From Streptomyces sp. MBT65 (GTDB lineage: Bacteria > Actinomycetota > Actinomycetes > Streptomycetales > Streptomycetaceae), in the NCBI RefSeq assembly GCF_016612545.1, contig NZ_JAENRY010000040.1, positions 1 to 40,520 on the forward strand: 40,520 bases of DNA, read 5' to 3'. This document shows, one piece after another, positions 1 to 7,744 of the stretch (positions are counted from its first letter, which is position 1; the number at the start of each line of letters is the position of its first letter). The notes under the pieces were generated by a model. That model searched no databases. It saw only the letters and a program-made list of their open reading frames with translations, and had not been told where the DNA came from. A program made the translations under genes and the position numbers.

Positions 1-192
1 CGCGGACACGTCGATGGCCATCCGTCGGCCGGGCCCACGCAGACAGCGCGCGATGGCCGTACGCATCTGAGGGACGGACTCCAGATCGGCCTCGCCCCGC
101 AACGCGACCGCCGGGCGGATCCAGCGTCCACGCCGCTCGGCGACCTCGAAGGGAACCACCGTCACGCACCTCGGCTCATCGGACCGGCTCAT
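1..192 (-). CDS. STAS-domain anti-anti-sigma factor, N-terminal part (cut by window edge)
   Basis: Reading leftward from an ATG at 192, the frame stays open to the window edge (64 codons). It encodes a short polar start, then a beta strand with ALRGEADLESV, a helix (PQMRTAIARCL) and a strand ending in MAIDVSA. That order and the GEAD and DVS signatures are typical of STAS domains of the SpoIIAA/RsbV type, where a serine just after the DVS strand is phosphorylated by an anti-sigma kinase. That residue lies outside the window. The likely role is partner switching that frees a stress sigma factor. The divergent neighbour is a DUF5133 gene. The fold assignment is good; the partner is unknown. Confidence 0.7.
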   Translation of the reverse strand, partial: MSRSDEPRCVTVVPFEVAERRGRWIRPAVALRGEADLESVPQMRTAIARCLRGPGRRMAIDVSA

Positions 193-353
193 ACGGAACT
201 GGCAACACCAGGGGCTTGGGCGCGCTTGAAGGCTACTCCTGGCACGCCATCCGGGGCAGGGCGCGTCTACGCCCCGACCCGCGCATCGCGTGACCTCGCG
301 GCATGGGCAAGCGGGTCGGGGGTATCCGCACCATCGATGACAGGTACACGCGA

Positions 354-596
354 ATGGAGACCCTGGTGCTCTTGGCTCACCCCGCGGTGTTGAAGGACCT
401 GGTCGAGCGGTACGAGACCCTGTGCGCACGTCATACCGAGAACGGCGGCGCCACCGCACGGCGACAAATGGACGATGTCGCCTACACGCTCTGCGTGTCC
501 ACCGGCACCCGGACCGTCGAGGACGCCCTCGACGCCGCCCGCCGCCGCCTGCACGGCACCCGCTCGCAAGGCGACGCCGTGCTCACCGGCGGCTGA
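354..596 (+). CDS. DUF5133 domain protein
   Basis: A small protein of 80 residues if started at the ATG at 354; an in-frame ATG at 303 would add 17 residues with no resemblance to the family. The start METLVLLAHPAVLKDLVERYE and the centre MDDVAYTLCVSTGTRTVEDAL match the Streptomyces DUF5133 family as I remember it. No transmembrane segment or catalytic motif is visible; it is a soluble mostly helical protein. Function is unknown. It often occurs near anti-anti-sigma and stress genes, which fits the STAS gene upstream on the opposite strand. The 354 start is preferred because the conserved part begins there, although only a weak AGG precedes it. Confidence 0.75.
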   Translation: METLVLLAHPAVLKDLVERYETLCARHTENGGATARRQMDDVAYTLCVSTGTRTVEDALDAARRRLHGTRSQGDAVLTGG

Positions 597-618
597 CCTC
601 TCGTTCGCACGCCTCCGC

Positions 619-1305
619 TCACTCCTTGTCGGCGAAGACGCCGGAGTCCAGGTGCGCGAGGAGGTCGGCGGCGTCGCGGTAGACGGCGCGGGCACCGGCG
701 GCCTCCAGGTCCGCGCGGGGGATCCCGCCGGACAGGACCGCCACCGGGACCACTCCGTCCCGTACGGCGGCCTTCATGTCCCAGACGGTGTCGCCCACGA
801 ACACGGCCTGATCGCTGGGCACACCGGCGAGTTCCCTGGCCTGTCGGACGGGGTCGGGGGCGGGTTTGCCGTCGGCCACGTCGTCCGCGCTGGCCGCCCC
901 GAGGATGACGTCGTCCGCGTCGATGGCCCGCCGTAGCGCGGCCAGTTCGGCGCCGCTCGCCGAGGTCGCCAGGACGATCGTCCAGCCCCGCCCGGCGAGC
1001 GCGCGCAGCAGGTCTCCCGCAGCGGCCAGCGCCGGCAGCCGCTCGAAGTACGTGGCGTAGAGGGCGTGATGGGCCGCAACGATTTGCTCGTCCTCGTCGG
1101 GGTCGCGGTCGCCGTCGCCGTCGCCGTCGCCGAGGATGTGGTCAAGCAGGTCGCCGCCACTGAGGCCCACAGCCCGGTGGATCTCCCGCATGGGGACCTG
1201 GTGGCCCGTCTGCCGGAACGCCTCCCACCAGGTGACGACGTGCAGGTGGTTGGTGTCGACGAGTGTCCCGTCGACATCGAAGATCGCGGCGCGTTCCGTG
1301 CTCAT
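619..1305 (-). CDS. HAD-family hydrolase (phosphatase-like)
   Basis: A 228-residue HAD hydrolase starting at the ATG at 1305. Motif I is IFDVDGTLVDT near residue 10 (nucleophile Asp and general-acid Asp), motif II is ATSASG, the motif III lysine is in GKPAPDP, and motif IV is VFVGDTVWDM, so all catalytic residues are present. The cap region contains an acidic run of Gly-Asp repeats followed by RDPDEDE, encoded by a GCC/GTC microsatellite around 1106-1134, which is probably a variable loop. The gene starts 7 bp after the stop of the F420-type oxidoreductase, so the two are probably co-transcribed. A phosphoglycolate- or beta-phosphoglucomutase-like activity is possible but the substrate cannot be told. 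Confidence 0.88.
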   Translation of the reverse strand: MSTERAAIFDVDGTLVDTNHLHVVTWWEAFRQTGHQVPMREIHRAVGLSGGDLLDHILGDGDGDGDRDPDEDEQIVAAHHALYATYFERLPALAAAGDLLRALAGRGWTIVLATSASGAELAALRRAIDADDVILGAASADDVADGKPAPDPVRQARELAGVPSDQAVFVGDTVWDMKAAVRDGVVPVAVLSGGIPRADLEAAGARAVYRDAADLLAHLDSGVFADKE

Positions 1306-1312
1306 CGCGCGC

Positions 1313-2278
1313 TCACAGTGCTCGGAGGGCGGGCAGCAGTTTCTGCTCGGCCCATTCCAGGTACGGCTCCTGGTGGTCGCCGCCGATCTGGACCAGGGCG
1401 ACCTCGGTGAACCCGGCGTCGGCGTAAGGGCGTACGGCCTCGACGACCGCGTCCACGTCGTCGCCGCAGGGGATGGACTCGGCGACGTCCTCGGGCCGTA
1501 CGAACTGGGTGGCACCCGCGAACGAGGCAGGTCCGGGGAGTTCGGAGTTGACCGGCCAGCCGCCGCCGAACCAGCGGAACTGGTCGTGGGCGCGGGCGAT
1601 CGCCGCGTCACGGTCGCTGTCGTAGCAGATGGGCAGTTGGCCAACCTTGGGCTTACCCGATCCGCCGTGGGCCTCGAACGCGGTGATCAGTTCCGGCCGG
1701 GGTTCCGTCGCGATCAGCAAGTCGGCCAGTCGGCCCGCGAGTTGGCAGGAGCGGTCGCCGGAGACGGCGACACCGATCTGCGGGGGCGCGTCGGGCAGAT
1801 CCCACAACTTGGCGTTCTCCACGTCGAAATGGGCGCCGTGGTGGTTGACGTTCTCCCCCGCGAGGAGCGAGCGGATGATCTCCACGGCCTCCTCCAGCCG
1901 CTCCAGACGGACATGCGCGGCGGGCCAACCACCGCCCACCACATGCTCGTTGAGGTTTTCCCCCGAGCCCAGGCCGAGGCGGAACCGTCCCTGGGAGAGG
2001 AGTTGCACCGTGGCGGCCTTCTGGGCGACGACCGCCGGGTGGTAGCGGGTCGTCGGGCACGTCACGTACGTCATCAAGGGAATGCGTTCGGTGGCCTGCG
2101 CGGCGGCACCGAGCACGCTCCACGCGTAGGAGGCGTGGCCCTGGGACTCCAGCCAGGGGAAGTAGTGGTCGGACGTGACCGAGAAGTCGAAGCCGGCGCG
2201 CTCGGCGGCGACCACATGGCGGACGAGTTCTCGCGGACCTGCCTGCTCGGTCATCATCGTGTAGCCGATCTGCACCAT
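1313..2278 (-). CDS. LLM-class F420-dependent oxidoreductase (TIGR03557-like)
   Basis: A 321-residue luciferase-like (beta/alpha)8 barrel enzyme. The start MVQIGYTMMTEQAGPREL, the segment FDFSVTSDHYFPWLESQG, the strand RFRLGLGSGENLNEHV and the later YDSDRDAAIARAHDQFRWF are typical of the actinobacterial F420-dependent family related to F420-glucose-6-phosphate dehydrogenase. Such enzymes transfer hydride to or from coenzyme F420 in the cytoplasm; the substrate is not predictable. The ATG at 2278 follows a GAGGAGA Shine-Dalgarno about 9 bases upstream, and the length fits the family. It is the first gene of a leftward pair with the HAD hydrolase. Confidence 0.9.
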   Translation of the reverse strand: MVQIGYTMMTEQAGPRELVRHVVAAERAGFDFSVTSDHYFPWLESQGHASYAWSVLGAAAQATERIPLMTYVTCPTTRYHPAVVAQKAATVQLLSQGRFRLGLGSGENLNEHVVGGGWPAAHVRLERLEEAVEIIRSLLAGENVNHHGAHFDVENAKLWDLPDAPPQIGVAVSGDRSCQLAGRLADLLIATEPRPELITAFEAHGGSGKPKVGQLPICYDSDRDAAIARAHDQFRWFGGGWPVNSELPGPASFAGATQFVRPEDVAESIPCGDDVDAVVEAVRPYADAGFTEVALVQIGGDHQEPYLEWAEQKLLPALRAL

Positions 2279-2345
2279 GCCGCTCGTCTCCTCGTGGGTC
2301 GGAGTCTCGTGGGTCGAGGTGTCGTGAGGACGGTTCCCCGTCCTG

Positions 2346-2690
2346 TCACCGCTTCGTCGTGAGCCGCAGGTCGACCTCCTTCTCCTGGTCTCCCGACGCC
2401 GCGCCCCAGTGGTCCACCGCGAACGCCGTGCTCAGGGCTTCGAACAGCTGGTCCACGGTGACGTAATCGCCCTGGAGCGTGGCGGAAACCGAGCCCTCCA
2501 AGGAGGTCGGATCAGTCGGAATCCGCTCCGGCGTCGGCTCGAACTCCGCGCTCCACACGGCGGAGTTGTCGCCCGGTTGCTCCTGGGGCACGTCGTCCGC
2601 GGAACGGTCGGTGGGGAACGCCGTCCGCAGGACGCCGAAGACCGTGGCGGCGTCCTCCTTGGTCGCTCCGGTGAGAGACACGGTGGCCAT
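2346..2690 (-). CDS. conserved hypothetical protein (114 aa)
   Basis: A 114-residue soluble protein. The ATG at 2690 is preceded by GAGGAGAG about 9 bases upstream, so this start is chosen over the ATG at 2744. It begins MATVSLTGATKEDAATVFGVL and holds a proline- and acid-rich centre, then LQGDYVTVDQLFEALSTAF and GDQEKEVDLRL. I recognise it as a conserved Streptomyces protein of unknown function, sometimes found beside PRC-barrel and other stress genes. No catalytic or membrane motif is visible. It stands alone upstream of the oxidoreductase pair, from which it is separated by 67 bp. Confidence 0.72.
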   Translation of the reverse strand: MATVSLTGATKEDAATVFGVLRTAFPTDRSADDVPQEQPGDNSAVWSAEFEPTPERIPTDPTSLEGSVSATLQGDYVTVDQLFEALSTAFAVDHWGAASGDQEKEVDLRLTTKR

Positions 2691-2806
2691 CAGGCTCACT
2701 CTCCTCGAACTTGAATACAGCGGGACGTGGATGATCGGACGCACCGTTCACGGGTGGCGGCGCCACATGGCCGGGCGGACCCCGCCCGGTTCCCCCGGCG
2801 CGGAGG

Positions 2807-3049
2807 TCAACCCGTCGATTCATCGGGCACGGGGTGCCCTGGACGTGTGCTGCCGGAATGCGTGGCGCCTTTCCGCCCGGTGCCGGCCTCGTCCGTGTCG
2901 GGGATCCTCGGATCGGAAACCTCCCGATCGCGCCCCTCCGGCTCGCGCTGTTCGTCGGCGCCGGCCTGCTGATCAGGCGGGTCCCTGGGGATCGGCTTGG
3001 GTTTCGGCCCCCCTCTGTCGGCGGGGGCTTCCGGGCGGCGCTCGCTCAC
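2807..3049 (-). CDS. small hydrophilic hypothetical protein
   Basis: A possible 80-residue protein from the GTG at 3049, with GAGGAAG about 9 bases upstream. It is rich in Pro, Arg, Asp, Glu and Gly (for example GGPKPKPIPRDPPDQQ), has no hydrophobic core and is probably disordered. The composition is typical of short Streptomyces hypothetical proteins, but high-GC DNA also produces such frames by chance, so the call rests mainly on the ribosome binding site and on the gene gap it fills. Function is unknown. Confidence 0.45.
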   Translation of the reverse strand: MSERRPEAPADRGGPKPKPIPRDPPDQQAGADEQREPEGRDREVSDPRIPDTDEAGTGRKGATHSGSTRPGHPVPDESTG

Positions 3050-3166
3050 GGTGTTCTCGCTTCCTCGCGAAGGGTCGGTGGGTGTCAGGCGCGGGTACCC
3101 CGAAGGCCGACGAAGATGCGGACTCCGGCGCTCCGGCCCCTGGGGTGCGGGACCGGGCACGGCGAA

Positions 3167-3199
3167 GGGCGGGCACCGGCAGAACGCCGGTGCCCGCCC
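3167..3199. terminator. hairpin terminator after the PRC-barrel gene
   Basis: A perfect 14-bp stem (GGGCGGGCACCGGC at 3167-3180 paired with 3186-3199) with a 5-base loop. It lies just past the leftward stop of the PRC-barrel gene and is followed by no T run, as is usual in Streptomyces. Confidence 0.8.
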
Positions 3200-3220
3200 C
3201 TGTGTGCCGCGGCGAGGCGG

Positions 3221-3571
3221 TCAGGCTCGGCGGTCTCCGTAGTAGCCGCCGACCTGCTCGTGGTAGCCGGCGTCACCGATGTGCTTGTCCTTGTCGAACT
3301 CGGGGGAGTTCTTGATCTCTTCCTTGGTACGGCCGACATGGACGGTCCGCTCGGCGACGTCGATGGTCGAGACGACACCGGCAGGGAGCAGAACCTGCTT
3401 GCCGAAGATCCACACTCCGGTGTCGACGACGATGTACGCGGCCCCGACGTCCTCGGAGTGCTTGTCGACCTTGCCGATCGAGCCGTCGCTCGCCTCGACC
3501 TTGAATCCGGTCAGATCCGTCCCCGTCTGGTGGCCCGACTCGGCCTGGTAACCCCACATGTTGTCCGTCAT
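3221..3571 (-). CDS. PRC-barrel domain protein
   Basis: A 116-residue protein from the ATG at 3571, preceded by GGGGAGG 7 bases upstream. After MTDNMWGYQAESGHQ it has LTGFKVEASDGSIGKVDKHS, then YIVVDTGVWIFGKQVLLPAG and VVSTIDVAERTVHV, which is the PRC-barrel fold (a small beta barrel first seen in the photosynthetic reaction centre H subunit and in RimM). Actinobacterial members are usually stress-associated small proteins of unknown partner. A C-terminal tail rich in Gly and Tyr (EQVGGYYGDRRA) follows. The gene is monocistronic, with a strong terminator after it. Confidence 0.88.
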   Translation of the reverse strand: MTDNMWGYQAESGHQTGTDLTGFKVEASDGSIGKVDKHSEDVGAAYIVVDTGVWIFGKQVLLPAGVVSTIDVAERTVHVGRTKEEIKNSPEFDKDKHIGDAGYHEQVGGYYGDRRA

Positions 3572-3669
3572 ACAAAAACCTCCCCTTGCAGTACGTGAAA
3601 TACCGAGGAAGCCCGTCCGGAAATTCGGTGGGCGACCCTCGGCAAGTCGAGTGCCCACCGTTTTCCGTC

Positions 3670-3760
3670 TCACACGACCACCCACCACAAAATATGGATC
3701 GAGAATCCTGCGTCACCCAAAAATCAGCGCGATAAGAAGTACAAGAATCAACACAACCAT
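3670..3760 (-). pseudogene. small hydrophobic membrane protein, frameshifted remnant
   Basis: From an ATG at 3760, with AAGGGGAA about 8 bases upstream, the frame reads MVVLILVLLIALIFG and then stops at 3713-3715. In the next frame the DNA continues GDAGFSIHILWWVVV and stops at 3670-3672. Together they match the Streptomyces family of about 50-60 residue hydrophobic proteins with a G-x-GF-x-x-H-x-LWW signature. A one-base shift at the glycine and loss of the tail explain the break. The upstream 15-codon membrane peptide could still be translated. Confidence 0.6.
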
Positions 3761-3882
3761 GCGCCGATTCCCCTTTTCCGAAAGGCCGCGGTGCCTCCTG
3801 TGCCGTATGACATGCGGGCCTTCTCAGCCAGGTCGACGCGGCCGGTCCGCATGACTCGGCGCGTGCGGGTTACTCGGGGATC

Positions 3883-5466
3883 GTGCTGAGAACCGGAATC
3901 GTCGCGGTGGTCGTGGGTGCCGCACTGGCAGTGGTCGGTGTGGCCGTCGTGGTGTCCCCCTGGTGGTGGACGGCGGCGGTGCCGCTGGCCGTGCTCGGTG
4001 CGATCGGTGTGTGGGACCTGATCCAGCGACGGCACTCGGTGCTGCGCAACTACCCGGTGATCGGACACGCCCGCTTCCTGCTGGAGCGCATCCGTCCCGA
4101 GCTCCAGCAGTACTTCGTCGAGCGGAACTTCGACGGCCGACCCTTCGACCGGGACATCCGCAGCATCGTCTACGAACGCGCGAAGGGCACCGCAGCCGAG
4201 GAGCCTTTCGGGACCGAGCGTGACGTGTACCAGGCGGGATACGAGTACCTGGTGCCCTCGATGGCACCGCACCCGGTGCCCGAACACCCGCCCCGCGTAC
4301 GGATCGGCGGCCCCGACTGCACCCGGCCGTACGACATGGCCCTGCTGAACGTCTCCGCGATGAGCTTCGGCTCACTCTCCGCCAACGCCGTCCTGGCGCT
4401 CAACCGGGGTGCCGCGGCCGGGGGTTTCGCGCACGACACCGGTGAGGGCGGGCTCTCGGAGTACCACCTGCGCCCCGGTGGTGACCTGGTGTGGGAGATC
4501 GGCACCGGCTACTTCGGCTGCCGGACGGGCGACGGAGCGTTCGACGCCGGGGAGTTCGCCGAGAAGGCGTCCGGCGAGAGCGTGAAATGCGTGTCGCTGA
4601 AGCTGTCGCAGGGCGCCAAGCCCGGGATCGGCGGGGTGCTGCCCGGGGCCAAGGTGAACGCCGAGATCGCCAAGGTGCGGGACGTCCCCCAGGGGAGGAC
4701 GGTCATCTCACCGCCGTACCACAGCGTGTTCTCCACACCCCGTGAACTCGTCCGATTCATCGCGCGGATGCGGGAGTTGTCCGGCGGCAAGCCGGCCGGC
4801 TTCAAGCTGTGCGTGGGGTCGCGGCGGCAGTTCCTCGCGGTGTGCAAGGCGATGATCGAGGAGGGCACCGCGCCGGACTTCATCATCGTCGACGGCGCGG
4901 AGGGCGGCACCGGTGCCGCACCGCTCGAATTCGCCGACCACATCGGCACACCGCTCACCGAGGGCCTGATGACCGTGCACAACGCGCTGGTCGGCGCGGG
5001 CCTGCGGGACCGGATCAGGATCGGCGCCAGCGGGAAGATCGCTACCGGGGCGGACCTCGTCAAACGACTGGCCCAGGGCGCGGACTACGGCAACGCGGCC
5101 CGCGCCATGATGTTCGCGGTCGGCTGCATCCAGGCCCAGCGCTGCCACACCAACACCTGCCCCGTCGGCGTCACCACCCAGGACCCGCGCCGGGCCCGCG
5201 CGCTGGACGTCGGCGACAAGGCCGAGCGGGTGCGCCGCCTCCAGGAGGCCACCGTCGGCAGCGCCCTCCAGATCATGGCGTCCATGGGCGTCACCGACCC
5301 CACACAGCTCCGCCCGCACATGCTGCGCCGACGCGTCGACCCGCAGACCGTGCGCTCCTACGACGACCTGTACGAGTGGCTCTCCCCCGGACAGCTGCTG
5401 GTCGAGCCGCCTGCCGACTGGGCCGCCGACTGGAAGGCCGCCGACCCCGACCACTTCACCGTCTGA
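3883..5466 (+). CDS. membrane-anchored FMN-binding glutamate synthase family protein
   Basis: A 527-residue protein starting with GTG at 3883 (GGGGA just upstream). Residues 1-45 form two hydrophobic segments. The rest is the FMN-barrel domain of the glutamate synthase large subunit: NVSAMSFGSLS near 160, GEGGLSEYH near 190, LSQGAKPGIGG near 245, VDGAEGGTGAAP near 340 and the cluster motif C-x5-C-x4-C in GCIQAQRCHTNTCPVG near 415 for a 3Fe-4S centre. The glutaminase domain of true GltB is absent, so it belongs to the stand-alone GltS-like family, often in membranes and of unknown substrate. It lies 35 bp before the PoxB-like gene on the same strand, which suggests one operon. Confidence 0.9.
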   Translation: MLRTGIVAVVVGAALAVVGVAVVVSPWWWTAAVPLAVLGAIGVWDLIQRRHSVLRNYPVIGHARFLLERIRPELQQYFVERNFDGRPFDRDIRSIVYERAKGTAAEEPFGTERDVYQAGYEYLVPSMAPHPVPEHPPRVRIGGPDCTRPYDMALLNVSAMSFGSLSANAVLALNRGAAAGGFAHDTGEGGLSEYHLRPGGDLVWEIGTGYFGCRTGDGAFDAGEFAEKASGESVKCVSLKLSQGAKPGIGGVLPGAKVNAEIAKVRDVPQGRTVISPPYHSVFSTPRELVRFIARMRELSGGKPAGFKLCVGSRRQFLAVCKAMIEEGTAPDFIIVDGAEGGTGAAPLEFADHIGTPLTEGLMTVHNALVGAGLRDRIRIGASGKIATGADLVKRLAQGADYGNAARAMMFAVGCIQAQRCHTNTCPVGVTTQDPRRARALDVGDKAERVRRLQEATVGSALQIMASMGVTDPTQLRPHMLRRRVDPQTVRSYDDLYEWLSPGQLLVEPPADWAADWKAADPDHFTV

Positions 5467-5501
5467 CCGACCGTCGACCCGCTTCTGACCTGGAGGAACC
5501 C

Positions 5502-7241
5502 GTGGCACGAACCGTCGCCCGCGTCATCGTGGACGCCCTGAGCGAACTCGGCGTCCGCCAGGTGTTCGGCGTCGTGGGAGACGCGCTCAACCCCCTCACC
5601 GACGCCATCCGCACCACCGACGACGTCGAGTGGGTCGGCTGCCGCCACGAGGAGGCGGCAGCCTTCGCCGCGAGCGCCCAGTCCCAGCTCACCGACCGCC
5701 TCGGGGTGTGCATGGGCACGGTGGGTCCCGGTTCCGTCCACCTCCTCAACGGTCTCTACGACGCGGCCAAGAGCCGTACGCCCGTGTTGGCCATCGCCGG
5801 CCAGGTCCCCCTGTCCGAGCTGGGCAGCGACGCCTTCCAGGAGATCGACAACGACCTGCTCTTCCGTGACGTGGCGGTCTTCCGCGCCACCATCACCGAC
5901 CCCGACCAACTGCCGCAGCTCCTGGAGACGGCGGTGCGCAACGCCCTGGGCCACAAGGGCGTCGCGGTCCTCACCGTGCCCGGCGACATCGGCGACCGCG
6001 AACTGCACCACGACCGCCCGGCCCGCTTCTCCCTCACCACACCCACCACCCGCCCCGAGGCGTCCGCCGTACGACAGGCCGCCGAGCTCCTCTCCCAGGC
6101 GGACCGGATCACCCTGCTGGTCGGACAGGGCGCCCGCGCCGCCCGCGAGGACGTTCTCGCGCTCGCCGACCGCCTCGCGGCCCCGATGGTGCTGACGCTG
6201 AAAGCCAAGGAAGGCTTCGAGGGCGACAACCCCTTCCAGGTCGGCCAGACCGGACTGATCGGCAACCCAGCGGCGGCCGGAGCCATGCACTCCGCGGACA
6301 CCCTGCTCCTGCTGGGCACCGACTTCCCCTACCGCGACTGGTATCCCGAGGGCCGCAAGGTCATCCAGGTCGACACCGAACCCGCCCACATCGGGCGCCG
6401 TGTCCCGGTGGACATCGGACTCGTCGGCGATGTCGGCGCCACCGTGCGCGACCTGCTCGACGAGTTGGGCGGCGCACGCGACCGTGGACACCTGGAGCAG
6501 GCCCGGAAGCAGTTTCTGAACTGGCGCGAGGGCCAGGCACGTCTGGCCGACCCCGCGCACGACAAGAGCCTGGTCGGCAAGGTCCGCTCCGCACTGGACA
6601 ACCGCGAGCACGGCATCCGCCCGGAAGCACTGGCCGCCGCCGTCGACCGCAGCGCCACGGACGACGCGATCTTCACCTCGGACACCGGAATGGCCACCGT
6701 CTGGCTCTCACGGTTCGTCGAGCTGCGCGGGACGCGTCGGCTGCTGGGCTCCTACAACCTGGGCTCCATGGCCAACGCGATGCCGCAGGCACTCGGCGCG
6801 CAGTACCTCGACCGGGACCGCCAGGTCGTCGCCTTCTGCGGCGACGGCGGCCTGAGCATGCTCCTCGGTGACCTCATGACCCTCAAGTCCTACCAACTGC
6901 CGGTGAAACTCGTCGTCTTCGACAACCGCCGCCTGGGCATGGTGAAGCTGGAACAGGAACAAGCCGGTCTCCCCGAGTTCGGAACCGTCCTGGACAACCC
7001 CGACTTCGCCGCCGTCGCCACCGCCATCGGCCTCACCGGCATCCGCGTCACCGACCCCGCCGACCTCGACGACGCCGTACACCGGGCCTTCGACACCCCC
7101 GGCCCCGTCCTCCTCGACGTCCTCACCAACCCGGACGAGATCGCCGTCCCCGCCAAACCCACCGTCGAACAGGGCTGGGGCTTCGCCGTCGCCAAAATGA
7201 AGGAACTACTGCGCAGCCACGACGACGAAAGCAGCCATTGA
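5502..7241 (+). CDS. poxB: thiamine-diphosphate enzyme, pyruvate oxidase / pyruvate:quinone dehydrogenase type
   Basis: A 579-residue protein from the GTG at 5502, with TGGAGGA 6-7 bases upstream. It has the three-domain layout of PoxB and acetolactate synthase: an N-terminal PYR domain with the catalytic glutamate in CRHEEAAAFAA near 50, a central FAD-type domain, and a C-terminal PP domain with the thiamine diphosphate motif CGDGGLSMLLGDLM...FDNRR near 445-475. The segment LGSYNLGSMANAMPQALGAQ is typical of pyruvate dehydrogenase (quinone) rather than acetolactate synthase. The likely reaction is oxidative decarboxylation of pyruvate to acetate and CO2 with electron transfer to quinone. Its neighbour, the FMN/GltS-like protein, often accompanies it. 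Substrate choice is inferred. Confidence 0.88.
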   Translation: MARTVARVIVDALSELGVRQVFGVVGDALNPLTDAIRTTDDVEWVGCRHEEAAAFAASAQSQLTDRLGVCMGTVGPGSVHLLNGLYDAAKSRTPVLAIAGQVPLSELGSDAFQEIDNDLLFRDVAVFRATITDPDQLPQLLETAVRNALGHKGVAVLTVPGDIGDRELHHDRPARFSLTTPTTRPEASAVRQAAELLSQADRITLLVGQGARAAREDVLALADRLAAPMVLTLKAKEGFEGDNPFQVGQTGLIGNPAAAGAMHSADTLLLLGTDFPYRDWYPEGRKVIQVDTEPAHIGRRVPVDIGLVGDVGATVRDLLDELGGARDRGHLEQARKQFLNWREGQARLADPAHDKSLVGKVRSALDNREHGIRPEALAAAVDRSATDDAIFTSDTGMATVWLSRFVELRGTRRLLGSYNLGSMANAMPQALGAQYLDRDRQVVAFCGDGGLSMLLGDLMTLKSYQLPVKLVVFDNRRLGMVKLEQEQAGLPEFGTVLDNPDFAAVATAIGLTGIRVTDPADLDDAVHRAFDTPGPVLLDVLTNPDEIAVPAKPTVEQGWGFAVAKMKELLRSHDDESSH

Positions 7242-7256
7242 CCGCCGCCGGACGCG

Positions 7257-7292
7257 ACCATGCCCGCCCAGAGATCCGGGGCGGGCTGTGGT
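7257..7292. terminator. bidirectional hairpin terminator
   Basis: ACCA-(T)-GCCCGCCC at 7257-7269 pairs with GGGCGGGC and TGGT at 7279-7292 around a short loop. It lies 16 bp after the poxB-like stop and downstream of the opposite-strand membrane peptide at 7325-7399, so it can serve both. Confidence 0.7.
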
Positions 7293-7324
7293 CATGGCTG
7301 ACCGTGCGGTACAAGAGGAACAGG

Positions 7325-7399
7325 TCAGCGGCGACGCAGCATCATGACGACAACGACGATGACAATGATGAGGACGACAGTACCCAGACCGATGTACAC
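7325..7399 (-). CDS. very small single-span membrane protein (24 aa)
   Basis: From a GTG at 7399 the frame encodes MYIGLGTVVLIIVIVVVIMMLRRR and stops: one transmembrane helix followed by three arginines, the charge pattern of an N-out C-in span. AAGGA lies about 11 bases upstream, which is somewhat far. The Val/Ile-rich run is not what random GC-rich DNA gives, and its codons form an unusual local GAC/GAT-type repeat on the other strand. Similar tiny hydrophobic proteins are common in Streptomyces and poorly annotated because of their size. No function can be given. Confidence 0.55.
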   Translation of the reverse strand: MYIGLGTVVLIIVIVVVVMMLRRR

Positions 7400-7744
7400 G
7401 AGTTTCTCATTCCTTCGGGGAACAGCACCCATCGGTGCGGCAGAGACCCGAGTACCCCCGTCCCATCAATTCACCCCATGCAGGTGAATAAAGTCGGTCA
7501 CGGGTCCGCTTCGTCCAATAAAAAAACTGGAACCATAAACACGCCGAATTAGCAATCACGGTGTCGGAGCAGCGGTGAGGCGCCGTTGCCCGGGTACACG
7601 GACACAGGATCGAACGGTGGCGACGGCGGCAGGAGAAGGCCGGCTGGTCGCCGTCCACGGCGGTTCACGACCTCGGGCGAGCACGAACGGACGCCGAACG
7701 TCACAGGACCTGCCGCCACACCGACGAAGGACAGGTGAACACCC
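7400..7744. other. intergenic region with AT-rich patch
   Basis: No convincing gene. Bases 7490-7556 are unusually AT-rich for this genome and probably hold promoters for the tiny membrane gene to the left and the holin-like operon to the right. A GGGTAC at 7592-7597 resembles the -10 box of stress sigma factors (sigma-B type), but no clear -35 element could be fixed. Confidence 0.4.

Noticed and set aside
1306..1644. N-terminal extension of the HAD frame
   Set aside because: It overlaps the well-supported oxidoreductase gene on the same strand and has shadow-frame composition.
1136..2362. Long plus-strand open frame
   Set aside because: Antisense to the HAD and LLM genes; its Val/Gly/Arg-rich sequence is a typical GC3 shadow.
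4809..5501. Long N-terminal extension of the PoxB-like frame (about 230 codons before the GTG at 5502)
   Set aside because: It overlaps the FMN/GltS-like gene in another frame, is Arg/Gly-rich and unrelated to any family; the GTG at 5502 has a good ribosome binding site.
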